Notes under the pieces: generated by a model
The model's input: the letters and a program-made list of their open reading frames with translations, nothing else
Told to the model about the DNA's origin: nothing
The model's database searches: none
Position numbers and translations under genes: made by a program
Shown: one piece after another, positions 33,293 through 42,041 of the stretch
Layout of the letters: each line of letters starts with the position of its first letter
How positions within the stretch are numbered: the stretch's first letter is position 1
From: Candidatus Desulfovibrio intestinavium
Lineage (GTDB): Bacteria > Desulfobacterota > Desulfovibrionia > Desulfovibrionales > Desulfovibrionaceae
Assembly (NCBI GenBank): GCA_019118345.1
Contig: DWZD01000053.1
Location: 124,001-188,000, forward strand
DNA length: 64,000 nt
Direction of reading: 5' to 3'

Positions 33293-34576
33293 ATGCCGAA
33301 AACCTGTCTGCTTGCCCTGCTGCTGACCCTCTGCCTTGCGCCGGGCCTGCCGCGCGCCGAAGGTCTGTTCATCGTGGACGATGATCTGATCGTCGGGATT
33401 CGTCCCGGCTTCCCCATGCGCATCGTGCCCACCACCGACCGCAACAGGCCGGATCCCCGCGTCGACGCCCACGCGCCCCTCATCTATCTGGACAGGGATG
33501 CACCAAAGGCGGCGGCCCTGCGCGAGAAGGCCCTGAACGGCGACATGGACGCCCTCCTCCATCTGGCTGTCCTGTCCCGGGTGGGCGAGGAGGAGCAGCG
33601 GCCGCCCCTGTTCGGCGCGACCGCCGCCTTCTGGGAAGACTGGGCCGTGCGCATGCTGGGCGGCGGGGAGGCCTGGTTCCGTCTGGCCGTCATCTGCCAT
33701 GAGTTCAAGAAGGGTTCCTGCCTCCTGCCCTATGAGGAATCGGAGGCCAGACCGGCGGACAAGGCTTCCAGCATCGCCGATGCCCCGCTGAACCGTTTGA
33801 CGGTCATCTATTTGCGCAAGGCAGCCGCCAATGGGCATGCCGAAGCCATGTACGCCCTGAGCCGCCTGTGCCGGGCCTATCCCGACAAGGATTTCAGGAT
33901 GCCGAAGGAGCCGGGGTTCCTCATCGTTCCCGACGAAAACCCGGAATCCGACTACTGGCTGGGCGCGGCGGCGGCCTCCGGCTCGGCGCGCGCCTGTTTC
34001 GCGCTCGCGCTCTCCGTGCGGGATGAGCGGGACATGCTGGAACTGCTCAGGAAAAGCATGCGGCTCGGCTTTGCGCATGCTGCTGAGATCCTGCAGGAGC
34101 TGCACAGGCCCTGCCCCGAAACGGAGCCTCTCCCGCCCGGCGGCACGGGCACATCGACCAACTATGTGCAAATACTCCGCCTGAAACTGCGCGGGCCGAC
34201 GGGCCCCAACGGCAGCCTCCACCTGAGGACGGAAAGAAGCCTGCCCCCTTGCGACAACGGCAGGGAGAGCATCTATTATCAGGCAATCCGGGTGCGCATG
34301 TATGGGGAGGACTGGCACGAAGTCGCCGACACGGCGAAAAAGATGATGCAGGGCGACAATGAGGACTTTCCCAGGCCCTGCCTGACCCGCAAGGACTACG
34401 ACGAGGCCATGCGGCGGGCAGAAAAGGATTTTCGCGCCATCGAGGCCGATCTGCGGGAAAAGAAGAAGGCCCGCGACGCCCTCCATGAAAAGGCCGAACC
34501 GTTGTTTGCGGCACTGCGCGCCGCCTATGCCGCGCAGGCAAAGGACACGACCGCCCCCGCCGGCGAACGGCGCTGA
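33293..34576 (+). CDS. Secreted Sel1-repeat protein, copy 3
   Basis: Protein of 427 residues with a signal peptide ending near PRAEG and the opening GLFIVD shared with copy 4. It has the module FGATAAFWEDWAVRMLGG, NGHAEAMYALSRLCRAYPD, and the YWLGAAAASGSARA segment. Between the Sel1 part and the tail it has a longer unique stretch with an inserted Pro/Gly-rich loop (about residues 270-330). The tail CLTRKDYDEAMRRAEKDF is conserved. Function unknown. Confidence 0.8.
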   Translation: MPKTCLLALLLTLCLAPGLPRAEGLFIVDDDLIVGIRPGFPMRIVPTTDRNRPDPRVDAHAPLIYLDRDAPKAAALREKALNGDMDALLHLAVLSRVGEEEQRPPLFGATAAFWEDWAVRMLGGGEAWFRLAVICHEFKKGSCLLPYEESEARPADKASSIADAPLNRLTVIYLRKAAANGHAEAMYALSRLCRAYPDKDFRMPKEPGFLIVPDENPESDYWLGAAAASGSARACFALALSVRDERDMLELLRKSMRLGFAHAAEILQELHRPCPETEPLPPGGTGTSTNYVQILRLKLRGPTGPNGSLHLRTERSLPPCDNGRESIYYQAIRVRMYGEDWHEVADTAKKMMQGDNEDFPRPCLTRKDYDEAMRRAEKDFRAIEADLREKKKARDALHEKAEPLFAALRAAYAAQAKDTTAPAGERR

Positions 34577-34628
34577 GGCTCTGCCCACCGCCCCGCCGCC
34601 AACCGCTTGCCATCCGACGAGGTTGCCC

Positions 34629-36974
34629 ATGCGGAAAACCCGCCTGCCCGCTCTGCTGCTTGCCCTTTGCCTCTGTCTTGCGCCGGGCCTGCCGCGCGCC
34701 GAAGGTCTTTTCATCGTGGATCCCGGCCTGCCCGAAGCGGGCCGCCCCCTGCGCATCGCGCCCGTAACGGATGCCGAGGCCCGCATCTCGCCGACAATGG
34801 CCCGGGCCGCCACCATCTACCGGCAGCAGGACGCGGCGGGGGCGGCCGTTCTGCGCGAACAGGCGCTGATCGGCGATCTGGATGCCCTCCTTGCCCTGAC
34901 CGCACTGACGCGGCTGGAACAGCAGGAAAAGCGACCCCCTCTTTTCGGCGCGCCCGCCGCCTTCTGGGAAGAAGGGGTCGCGCAGCTGCTGGGCGGCCGG
35001 GAGGCCTGGTACCGCATCGGCATCGCCTGTTACGACGCCAGCCGACAGGCCGACCTTCCCCGCGCCGCGCTGGAGCGGCTGACCGCCGACGCCCTGCGCA
35101 AGGCCGCCGGTCTGGGCCATCCCGAAGCCATGTACGCCCTTGCCTATCTTGCCGAAACCTGTCCGGACGCGGCCTTTCGCCTGCCGGAACAGCCGGGATT
35201 CTTCATCGTGCCCCGGGATACGAGCGAATACGGCTCCCGGACGCCCGAAGCCCGCTACTGGATGGGCGCGGCGGCGGCCAACGGCTCGGCGCGGGCCTGT
35301 TTCTATCTGGCCCTTGCCTGCTCCATGCCCAAATTTGAGATTGATGATGCCCGGCAAACCACGGCCTTCTGTACCCGGGCCATGCGTCTCGGCCTGACGG
35401 ATGCCGCCCTCATGCTGTCGGCGGCCCACAGCCCCGGGACACGGCAGGACGCTTCTGATGGCGCCGACTGCAAAGCGTTCATCCATTACCGCATCATCCA
35501 TGACAGGATGCGGGGAACGCCCGCGACGGAAACGGACGCTCTGGCGGAACGCATGCTGAAGGGAGGCGACGCGCGCTTTCCGCAGGCCTGCCTGACCCGC
35601 GGGGAATACGAGGAAATCGTGCGGGAAGCCGGGGCGGAATTCGCCGCCATCAGCACCGCCATGCAGGAAAGGCGGAAGGAGCGTGATGCGCTGTACGATG
35701 CGGCCGACGCGCGGCTCGCAACCCTGCGCATGGCCTTTGCGGCCCGCACGAAAGAGGGGACGGCCGCCGGACAGTCCGGCACGGCAGGGTCATTCGGGGG
35801 AATATGGTTCTATCCCGATCACTGCCCGCTCCCTTCCGTGCTGAACGAGCGGTACGAATTCCCCGCCCGGATGCCGTATCCCGGGGACTCCCTCGACAAG
35901 CTCCTTCCCAAGAGCGAAGTGCTGGCCCTTTACTATCATCATGGCAGGGACGAGGCCCTTCTCCTGCGCGATCTGGCACGGAGCGGCAACATCAACTATT
36001 GTCAGTTGTGCGTTTTCCTGCTGACGCCCGCCCCGCAGGCGGCCGCCATACTGCGCGAGCAGGCGCTTGACGGCAACATGGATGTGTTCGTGGCGCTGAC
36101 GGCCCTGAGCCGCCTGCGGGAAGAGGAAAAGCAGCCGCCCCTGTTCGGCGCGCCCGCCGCCTTCTGGGAAGAATGGGCCGTGCGCCTGCTGGGCGAACGG
36201 GAGGCCTGGTATCGCATTGCCGTGGCCTGCAGCAAGCTCGTCTGCTGCGACAGACAGGTGATGCGCGCCCTGGTGCCGGTGGAGGAAGCCGCCCTGCGCA
36301 AGGCCGCCGCCCTGGGACACCCCGACGCCATGTATGCGCTGGCGCTCTTTGCCAACTACCGGCCCGACCCCGCGTTTCGCCTGCCGGAACAGCCGGGATT
36401 TTCCCTTCCTCCGCCCTTCCCCGGGGCCACGCCCGAATGTCTCTACTGGCTGGGGGCGGCCGCGGCCAACGGCTCGGCGGAAGCCTGCCACGCCATCGGC
36501 TATCTTTGCGCAACGAGAAGTTTTCCCGGATACGACAGGCGGAAGGCCCGGGCCTACTACCTGCGCGCCGCGCGTCTCGGCTTCCCCGCCGCCGTGGCCG
36601 CGCTGGCGAAAAAGTATGATCCCCTTGCCGAAGACGGCTGGTTCTCCCCTGACCAGTGCAAGACGACGTACCAGTATTATGCGCTGTTTGGAATGATGGC
36701 CCCTCATGCGGCGATGGACATGAACTTCCCGCTTCCGGCCATGCTGGAAGGCGGTACGGATCTTTTCCCCCGGCCCTGCCTGAACCGAACGGACTATGAG
36801 GCGGCGTACCGGCAGGCCGAAAAGGAGTTCGCCGCCATCCGCATGGATGCCGATGCAAAACTGGCGGCCCGCGCGGCCCTGTACGAACAGGTCAAACCCC
36901 GTCTGGCGGCATTGCGCGCCGCCTTTGCCGCGCAGGCAAAGGACACGACCGCTGAGGGCGGGACAGACCGCTGA
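34629..36974 (+). CDS. Secreted Sel1-repeat protein, copy 4 (double module)
   Basis: Protein of 781 residues, about twice the size of its neighbours. It has one signal peptide (ending near PRAEG). The first module runs to about residue 385, including its own complete tail (CLTRGEYEEIVREA). A short linker, including GGIWFYPDHCP, is followed by a second module without signal peptide that repeats FGAPAAFWEEWAVRLLG, LGHPDAMYALALFANYRPD and the tail CLNRTDYEAAYRQAEKEF. The simplest reading is a fusion of two tandem genes. Both halves are intact with no frameshift, so the fusion seems to be kept. Confidence 0.82.
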   Translation: MRKTRLPALLLALCLCLAPGLPRAEGLFIVDPGLPEAGRPLRIAPVTDAEARISPTMARAATIYRQQDAAGAAVLREQALIGDLDALLALTALTRLEQQEKRPPLFGAPAAFWEEGVAQLLGGREAWYRIGIACYDASRQADLPRAALERLTADALRKAAGLGHPEAMYALAYLAETCPDAAFRLPEQPGFFIVPRDTSEYGSRTPEARYWMGAAAANGSARACFYLALACSMPKFEIDDARQTTAFCTRAMRLGLTDAALMLSAAHSPGTRQDASDGADCKAFIHYRIIHDRMRGTPATETDALAERMLKGGDARFPQACLTRGEYEEIVREAGAEFAAISTAMQERRKERDALYDAADARLATLRMAFAARTKEGTAAGQSGTAGSFGGIWFYPDHCPLPSVLNERYEFPARMPYPGDSLDKLLPKSEVLALYYHHGRDEALLLRDLARSGNINYCQLCVFLLTPAPQAAAILREQALDGNMDVFVALTALSRLREEEKQPPLFGAPAAFWEEWAVRLLGEREAWYRIAVACSKLVCCDRQVMRALVPVEEAALRKAAALGHPDAMYALALFANYRPDPAFRLPEQPGFSLPPPFPGATPECLYWLGAAAANGSAEACHAIGYLCATRSFPGYDRRKARAYYLRAARLGFPAAVAALAKKYDPLAEDGWFSPDQCKTTYQYYALFGMMAPHAAMDMNFPLPAMLEGGTDLFPRPCLNRTDYEAAYRQAEKEFAAIRMDADAKLAARAALYEQVKPRLAALRAAFAAQAKDTTAEGGTDR

Positions 36975-37025
36975 CGCCGGCCTGTTCCGCCGCGCAATGC
37001 CCCTTCCCACAACTCGAGGCGTACA

Positions 37026-38231
37026 ATGCACATCCTTTTCCGGGCCACAATTTTTTTTCTGCTTGTCCTTCTCCTGTTGCCCGCCGCCCATGCCGAGGCC
37101 GGGACGGACTCGCCGTTCCAGCGGGAGAACCATATCGAAACCCTTGCGCCGGAGGAGGATGCCCCGCTGGAGGAGACCAAAGCCATTTATGCGCAATGCG
37201 CCCATACTTACCGGGAAAACGACCTGAAGGCGGCAGAGTGGCAGCGGGATGCGGCGCTCAACGGGAATATGCCCCTGCTGTTTGCCGTATACGCCCTGAC
37301 ATGGCTGGAAGAGGACAGCGGACGCTCCCCGGGTTGCGGCGCGCCCGCCGCCTTCTGGGAACAGTGGATCGTGCGCATGCTGGGCGAAAGGGAAGGCTGG
37401 TACCGCATGGGACTCGCGCTCTTCGCGCTGGCCGAACCCTACGAGTATCCCGCATTCTACCTCGAGGGAAACCATGTGCTCCGGGTCAGCGAAGCGGCGC
37501 AACGGTCAAGCGCGCTGAAAGCACAGTGCAAGGCCGCCCTGCGCCGGGCGGCGGACAGGGGACACCCCGAAGCCATGTACGCCCTTGCCCGCCTTGCGCC
37601 GTACATCCCGGACGGACAGTTCCGCATGCCGGAACATCCGGGCATTCCCGTCGTTCCCCCCACAGACGCCGACGGCGGCGGGCCGACTCCCGAAGCGCGC
37701 TATTGGATGAGTGCTGCCGCCGCGCACGGTTCGGCGCGGGCCAATTATGTCCTCGGCCTTGTCTACGGCGACAGGCACACCCTCTTTTATGACGAGGAAC
37801 AGTCGGCAGCCTTTTTCCGGAAGGCGGTTCGCCTCGGCCTCGTGCTTGCCGCCGAACAGCTGAGCGTCGTTTTCAACCCGCGTACCGACAGGGATTTTCG
37901 CTACCGCCGCGCAGACGCCGGGACGAGCCTGTACTATGCCCTGCTGGCGGCGAACATGCGGGGAGAGGCCTGCGGCTCTCCCCCTGACGCGCTGCCGTCC
38001 CCCGCAACGAACAAGCCCGCGCTGAGCGACAAGGAACGTGAGGAAATCAGGCGCGAGGCGGAACAGGAATGTGCGCGCATCCGGGCCGACCTGCTCGCAA
38101 AGAGGGAAGCACGCGAGGCCCTGTACGCCAAGGCCGAACCGCTCTTTGCGGCACTGTACGAGGCCTTTGACGCGCAGGCAGAGGCCGCCGCTGACGCCGC
38201 GCGGGACGAGTCCCGGCGCGCGGAGCCGTAG
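37026..38231 (+). CDS. Secreted Sel1-repeat protein, copy 5
   Basis: Protein of 401 residues and the last member of the array. It has a different signal peptide (strongly hydrophobic, ending AHAEA) and a diverged N-terminus. The module is CGAPAAFWEQWIVRMLGERE, RGHPEAMYALARLAPYIPD, and RYWMSAAAAHGSARA, followed by a tail of the same type that starts LSDKEREEIRREAEQEC and lacks the Cys-Leu-Thr-Arg opening. It ends in TAG, unlike the other four, which use TGA. A GC hairpin follows before der. Confidence 0.8.
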   Translation: MHILFRATIFFLLVLLLLPAAHAEAGTDSPFQRENHIETLAPEEDAPLEETKAIYAQCAHTYRENDLKAAEWQRDAALNGNMPLLFAVYALTWLEEDSGRSPGCGAPAAFWEQWIVRMLGEREGWYRMGLALFALAEPYEYPAFYLEGNHVLRVSEAAQRSSALKAQCKAALRRAADRGHPEAMYALARLAPYIPDGQFRMPEHPGIPVVPPTDADGGGPTPEARYWMSAAAAHGSARANYVLGLVYGDRHTLFYDEEQSAAFFRKAVRLGLVLAAEQLSVVFNPRTDRDFRYRRADAGTSLYYALLAANMRGEACGSPPDALPSPATNKPALSDKEREEIRREAEQECARIRADLLAKREAREALYAKAEPLFAALYEAFDAQAEAAADAARDESRRAEP

Positions 38232-38255
38232 CGGACGAGCGGCGGCCCGGGGCGG

Positions 38256-38271
38256 GGCCCCTGCCGGGGCC
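38256..38271 (+). terminator. Hairpin between the Sel1 array and der
   Basis: GGCCCC-tgcc-GGGGCC followed by TTCCCTCTT, 25 bases after the last array gene; a probable weak intrinsic terminator. Confidence 0.45.
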
Positions 38272-38364
38272 TTCCCTCTTGCGGCGTTCGATGCTATAGG
38301 GGGCACTTCCCGTGCCGGGGCGAAGCGCCGCCCCTGCCGAACCCCCGACAATGAGGAAAGCGTC

Positions 38365-39741
38365 ATGGCAGCAGTCTTGCCCGGCATCGTACTGGTGGGC
38401 CGTCCCAATGTGGGCAAATCCACCCTTTTCAACCGCCTGATCCGCAGCAATCGCGCCATCACGCACGACCGGCCCGGCGTCACCCGCGACCGCATGGAAG
38501 GCACGGTGCGCCGCAAGGGCCTGCCGGATTTCATGGTGGTGGACACCGGCGGCATCACCCTGGACGCCCACGCCGCCGTGACCGAAGGGCCGGAAGGCAT
38601 CCGCGGCTTCGAGGCCGACATTCTGCGGCAGGCCGAGGCCGCCATGAAGGACGCCTGCGGCGTGGCCTTTGTGGTGGACGCCCGCGACGGCCTGCTGCCG
38701 CTGGACGAATTTCTGGCCGCCCATGTGCGCCGCATGGGCCTGCCCACCCTCTGCGTGGTCAACAAGGTGGACGGCATCGAACGCGAGGACGAGCAGCTGG
38801 CCGAATTTCACGCCCTCGGCTTCCCGGTGCTGGCCGTTTCCGCCGAACATGGCCACAATATCCGCGCGCTGGTCGAGGAGCTGGCCGCCCTGCTGCCCGA
38901 CGCGCCCGACGAGGACGAACGCGCGGCAGGCGAGGCGGACGCCCCCCTGCGGCTGGCCATGCTGGGCCGCCCCAATGCGGGCAAGTCCTCGCTCATCAAT
39001 GCCCTGTCCGGCGAGGAGCGCATGATCGTCTCCGATGTGGCGGGCACCACCCGCGACAGCGTGGACGTACGCTTCACAAAGGACGGTCGCGACTACGTCT
39101 TTGTGGATACCGCCGGGGTGCGCCGCCGCACGCGCATCACGGACATCGTGGAAAAATACTCGGTCAACGCGGCCATCAAATCCACCACCAAGGCCGACGT
39201 CACCCTGCTGACCCTGGACGCCACCGAACAGGTCAGTCAGCAGGACAAGCGCCTCATGGATCTGCTGGACAACCGCAAGATTCCCTTCATGGTGCTCATC
39301 AACAAGTGCGATCTCGTGCCCGCCGGGGCCTTGCGCCAGCTGGAAAAGAACGTGCGGCAGATGCTGGCCTTCTGCGGGCATGTGCCCATCCTGCCCGTGT
39401 CGGCCCTGACCGGCAAGGGGCTGGAGAAGATTCTGCCGCTGGCCCGCACCATCCATGAGGAATGCGGGGTGCGCGTGCCCACCGGGCAGCTCAACCGGGC
39501 CATGGAAGACGTGCTGGCCCGGCATCAGCCGCCGGTGGTCAAGCGCGTGCGGGCCAAGTTCTTCTACCTCACCCAGGCCGAGACGCAGCCGCCCACCTTC
39601 GTCTTTTTCGTGAGCGACGCCGAGCGCGTGCCGGAAAGCTATGCCCGCTACCTTGAGCGCTCGCTGCGCAAGATTTTCGGCATCAGCCACGCGCCCATGC
39701 GCATCCGCCTGCGCTCCAGCCACAAGAAGGACAAGAAGTAG
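38365..39741 (+). CDS. der: Der (EngA), ribosome-assembly GTPase
   Basis: Essential GTPase of 458 residues that helps mature the 50S ribosomal subunit. Two tandem G domains are clear: first GRPNVGKS (about residues 12-19) with DTGG and NKVD, second GRPNAGKS with DTAG and NKCD. The C-terminal KH-like domain (PPTFVFFVSDAERVPESYARYLE) ends the protein. The order and length are standard for the family. The start at 38365 follows GAGGAAAG; longer upstream reading is within copy 5 of the Sel1 array. Stop is TAG. Confidence 0.97.
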   Translation: MAAVLPGIVLVGRPNVGKSTLFNRLIRSNRAITHDRPGVTRDRMEGTVRRKGLPDFMVVDTGGITLDAHAAVTEGPEGIRGFEADILRQAEAAMKDACGVAFVVDARDGLLPLDEFLAAHVRRMGLPTLCVVNKVDGIEREDEQLAEFHALGFPVLAVSAEHGHNIRALVEELAALLPDAPDEDERAAGEADAPLRLAMLGRPNAGKSSLINALSGEERMIVSDVAGTTRDSVDVRFTKDGRDYVFVDTAGVRRRTRITDIVEKYSVNAAIKSTTKADVTLLTLDATEQVSQQDKRLMDLLDNRKIPFMVLINKCDLVPAGALRQLEKNVRQMLAFCGHVPILPVSALTGKGLEKILPLARTIHEECGVRVPTGQLNRAMEDVLARHQPPVVKRVRAKFFYLTQAETQPPTFVFFVSDAERVPESYARYLERSLRKIFGISHAPMRIRLRSSHKKDKK

Positions 39742-39799
39742 ACGCCCGCGCGACACGATGCGGAAAACGCCCGCACAAGCCCGCCGGGCAAGGGATTCG

Positions 39800-39829
39800 T
39801 TGACAATCCCCGCTTTGTGCGGCTAGGAT
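39800..39829 (+). promoter_or_regulatory. Promoter of livK
   Basis: TTGACA (39800-39805) and TAGGAT (39824-39829), 18 bases apart, about 83 bases before livK. A sister promoter ATGACA-N17-TAGGCT is at 44892-44920 before the DUF4198 gene. Confidence 0.65.
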
Positions 39830-39911
39830 TATTGCTCCATTCTGACGATGCGCCACGGGGTATGGCTCGTGGCGTGGTCGTGTGCAACTTTTTTTCGTGA
39901 GGAGAAGCACG

Positions 39912-41042
39912 ATGAAAAAAGGTATTTCCTGGCTTGCCGCGGCCCTGCTGACCACGGCCCTCGCTGCCCCGGCCCTGGCGGAAGACACCATCAAGATCGG
40001 CGTGCAGGGCGCACATTCCGGCGACCTCGCTTCCTACGGCGTGCCCAGCCTCAATGCCGCCAAGCTGGTCATTGAGGAAGTCAACGCCAAGGGCGGCGTG
40101 CTCGGCAAGAAAGTCGAACTGGTGGCGCAGGACGATCAGTGCAAGCCCGAACTGGCCACCAACGCCGCCACCAAGCTGATTTCCGACGGCGTGGCCGTGG
40201 TCATGGGCCCCATCTGCTCCGGCCCCACCAATGCCGCCCTGCCCATGTTTGAAAGCGCCAAGCTCATCAGCATCTCCCCCACGGCCACCACGCCCGCGCT
40301 AACCCTGGAAGGCAAGCACCCCTACTTCCTGCGCACCGTGGCCCACGACAACGCGCAGGCCGAGCTGACCAGCAGCTACATCAAGGACGTGATGCAGGCC
40401 AAGAAGGTGGCCTATCTGCATGACAACGGCGAATACGGCAAGGGTTTTGCCTCCCAGAACCGCGCCAACCTCGAAAAGGCCGGCATCGAAACCGTGCTCT
40501 TTGAAGCCGTGACCCCCGACGCCGTGGACTTTTCCTCCGTGGTGCGCAAGCTGCGCCGCGCCAAGCCTGACGTGCTCGTCTTCGGCGGCTATCAGCCCAC
40601 CGCCTCCAAGCTCGTGCAGCAGATGCGCCGCGACCGCGTGAACACGCCCCTCATGGGCCCCGACGGCGTGAAGGATGAAACCTTCCTCAAGATGACCGGC
40701 AAGGACAGCGAAGGCGTGCTGGCCTCCTATCCCAAGGACACCAGCTCCCTCGAAATGTACAAGAAGGCCCGTGAAGCCCATGTAAAGCAGTTCGGCACCG
40801 AACCCGGCTTCGGCTTCTACAATGCCTATGCCGCCATGCAGGCCATCCTCAAGGCCATCGAAGTGGCCGGCGGCACCGATACCGACAAGCTGCTGGCCGC
40901 CCTCAAGAGCAACAGCGTGGACACCCCGCTGGGCAAGCTCTCCTTCAACAAGAGCGGCGATGCCGCGGGCCTCGGCCTGTCCGTCTATGTGGTCAAGGAC
41001 GGCAAGTTCGTGGAAACCGACCACAGCATCACCCTGCACTAA
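39912..41042 (+). CDS. livK: LivK-type branched-chain amino acid binding protein
   Basis: Periplasmic receptor of 376 residues for a high-affinity ABC importer. A signal peptide (Lys-Lys start, cleavage near ALA-ED at about residue 24) is followed by the class I binding-protein fold: IKIGVQGAHSGDLASYG and later PICSGPTNAALPMFE and LHDNGEYGKGFA. Leu/Ile/Val binding is assumed from the family; related receptors bind other amino acids or amides. The start follows GAGGAGAAG. It heads the livKHMGF operon and is separated from livH by a hairpin terminator. Stop is TAA. Confidence 0.93.
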   Translation: MKKGISWLAAALLTTALAAPALAEDTIKIGVQGAHSGDLASYGVPSLNAAKLVIEEVNAKGGVLGKKVELVAQDDQCKPELATNAATKLISDGVAVVMGPICSGPTNAALPMFESAKLISISPTATTPALTLEGKHPYFLRTVAHDNAQAELTSSYIKDVMQAKKVAYLHDNGEYGKGFASQNRANLEKAGIETVLFEAVTPDAVDFSSVVRKLRRAKPDVLVFGGYQPTASKLVQQMRRDRVNTPLMGPDGVKDETFLKMTGKDSEGVLASYPKDTSSLEMYKKAREAHVKQFGTEPGFGFYNAYAAMQAILKAIEVAGGTDTDKLLAALKSNSVDTPLGKLSFNKSGDAAGLGLSVYVVKDGKFVETDHSITLH

Positions 41043-41057
41043 ACGATTCCGGCGCAC

Positions 41058-41088
41058 GGGCGCGAAGGCACGGCCTTCGCGCCCTTTT
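41058..41088 (+). terminator. Intrinsic terminator between livK and livH
   Basis: Stem GGGCGCGAAGG/CCTTCGCGCCC with loop CACGG followed by TTTT, 15 bases after the livK stop. It probably lets livK be made in excess of the membrane and ATPase subunits. Confidence 0.75.
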
Positions 41089-41129
41089 GCCCGTTGCGCC
41101 CCGGGCGAACCGCAGCACACAAGAACGGC

Positions 41130-42038
41130 ATGGACGTCCAATATTTCGTTGAACTTTTCTTCGGCGGCCTCACACGCGGCAGCATTTATGCCCTCATCGC
41201 CCTGGGCTATACGCTGGTGTACGGCATCATCGAGCTTATCAACTTCGCCCACGGCGAAATCTACATGCTCGGCGCCTTCACGGCCCTGCTGGTGGCCGGA
41301 GTGCTGGGCATCATGGGCTTCCCGGCGGGGGGCATCCTTGTGGTCGCCGCCCTGGCCGCCGTCATCTGGAGCGCCGCCTACGGCTTCACCCTGGAAAAGG
41401 TCGCCTACAAGCCCCTGCGTGGCGCGCCACGCCTGTCGCCGCTCATTTCCGCCATCGGCATGTCCATCTTCCTGCAGAATTATGTGCTGCTGGCCCAGAC
41501 CTCCGATTATCTGCCCTTTCCGCGCCTTTTGCCGGATATGCCCTTTCTGGATTACATCGACAACATCATGGGGCCCAGCGACTTTTTGATCCTCACCTGC
41601 AGCATGCTGGCCATGATCGCCCTGACCATCTTCATCCGCTACACGAAGATGGGCAAGGCCATGCGCGCCACGGCCCAGAACCGCAAGATGGCCCTGCTGC
41701 TGGGCATCAATGCCGACCGCATCATCTCCCTGACCTTCATTGTCGGCTCGGCGCTGGCGGCCCTGGGCGGGGTGCTCATCGCCTCCCACATGGGGCAGGT
41801 GAACTTCGGCATCGGTTTTCTGGCGGGACTCAAGGCCTTTACCGCCGCCGTGCTGGGCGGCATCGGCTCCATTCCCGGCGCGGTGGTCGGCGGGCTGGTG
41901 CTGGGCATTGCCGAGAGCTTCACCACCGGCTACATCTCCGGCAACTACGAGGACGCGCTGGCCTTTGCGCTCCTCATTCTCATCCTCATTTTCCGCCCCG
42001 ACGGCATCCTCGGCAAGGCAAAGGTGCAGAAGGTATAA
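41130..42038 (+). CDS. livH: LivH, ABC transporter permease
   Basis: Inner-membrane permease of 302 residues of the BCAA ABC family with about eight hydrophobic helices. Characteristic segments are LGYTLVYGIIELINFAHGE near the N-terminus and KAFTAAVLGGIGSIPGAVVGG near the C-terminus. It pairs with LivM to form the channel. The start at 41130 gives the family N-terminus (DVQYFVELFFGGL); an earlier in-frame start at 41094 is inside the terminator region. The gene ends 3 bases before livM. Stop is TAA. Confidence 0.94.
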   Translation: MDVQYFVELFFGGLTRGSIYALIALGYTLVYGIIELINFAHGEIYMLGAFTALLVAGVLGIMGFPAGGILVVAALAAVIWSAAYGFTLEKVAYKPLRGAPRLSPLISAIGMSIFLQNYVLLAQTSDYLPFPRLLPDMPFLDYIDNIMGPSDFLILTCSMLAMIALTIFIRYTKMGKAMRATAQNRKMALLLGINADRIISLTFIVGSALAALGGVLIASHMGQVNFGIGFLAGLKAFTAAVLGGIGSIPGAVVGGLVLGIAESFTTGYISGNYEDALAFALLILILIFRPDGILGKAKVQKV

Positions 42039-42041
42039 GCC

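Noticed and set aside
30865..38231. The Sel1 array as a CRISPR or non-coding repeat region
   Set aside because: The repeats are at the protein level with diverged DNA, have intact frames and signal peptides, and lack short regular spacers.
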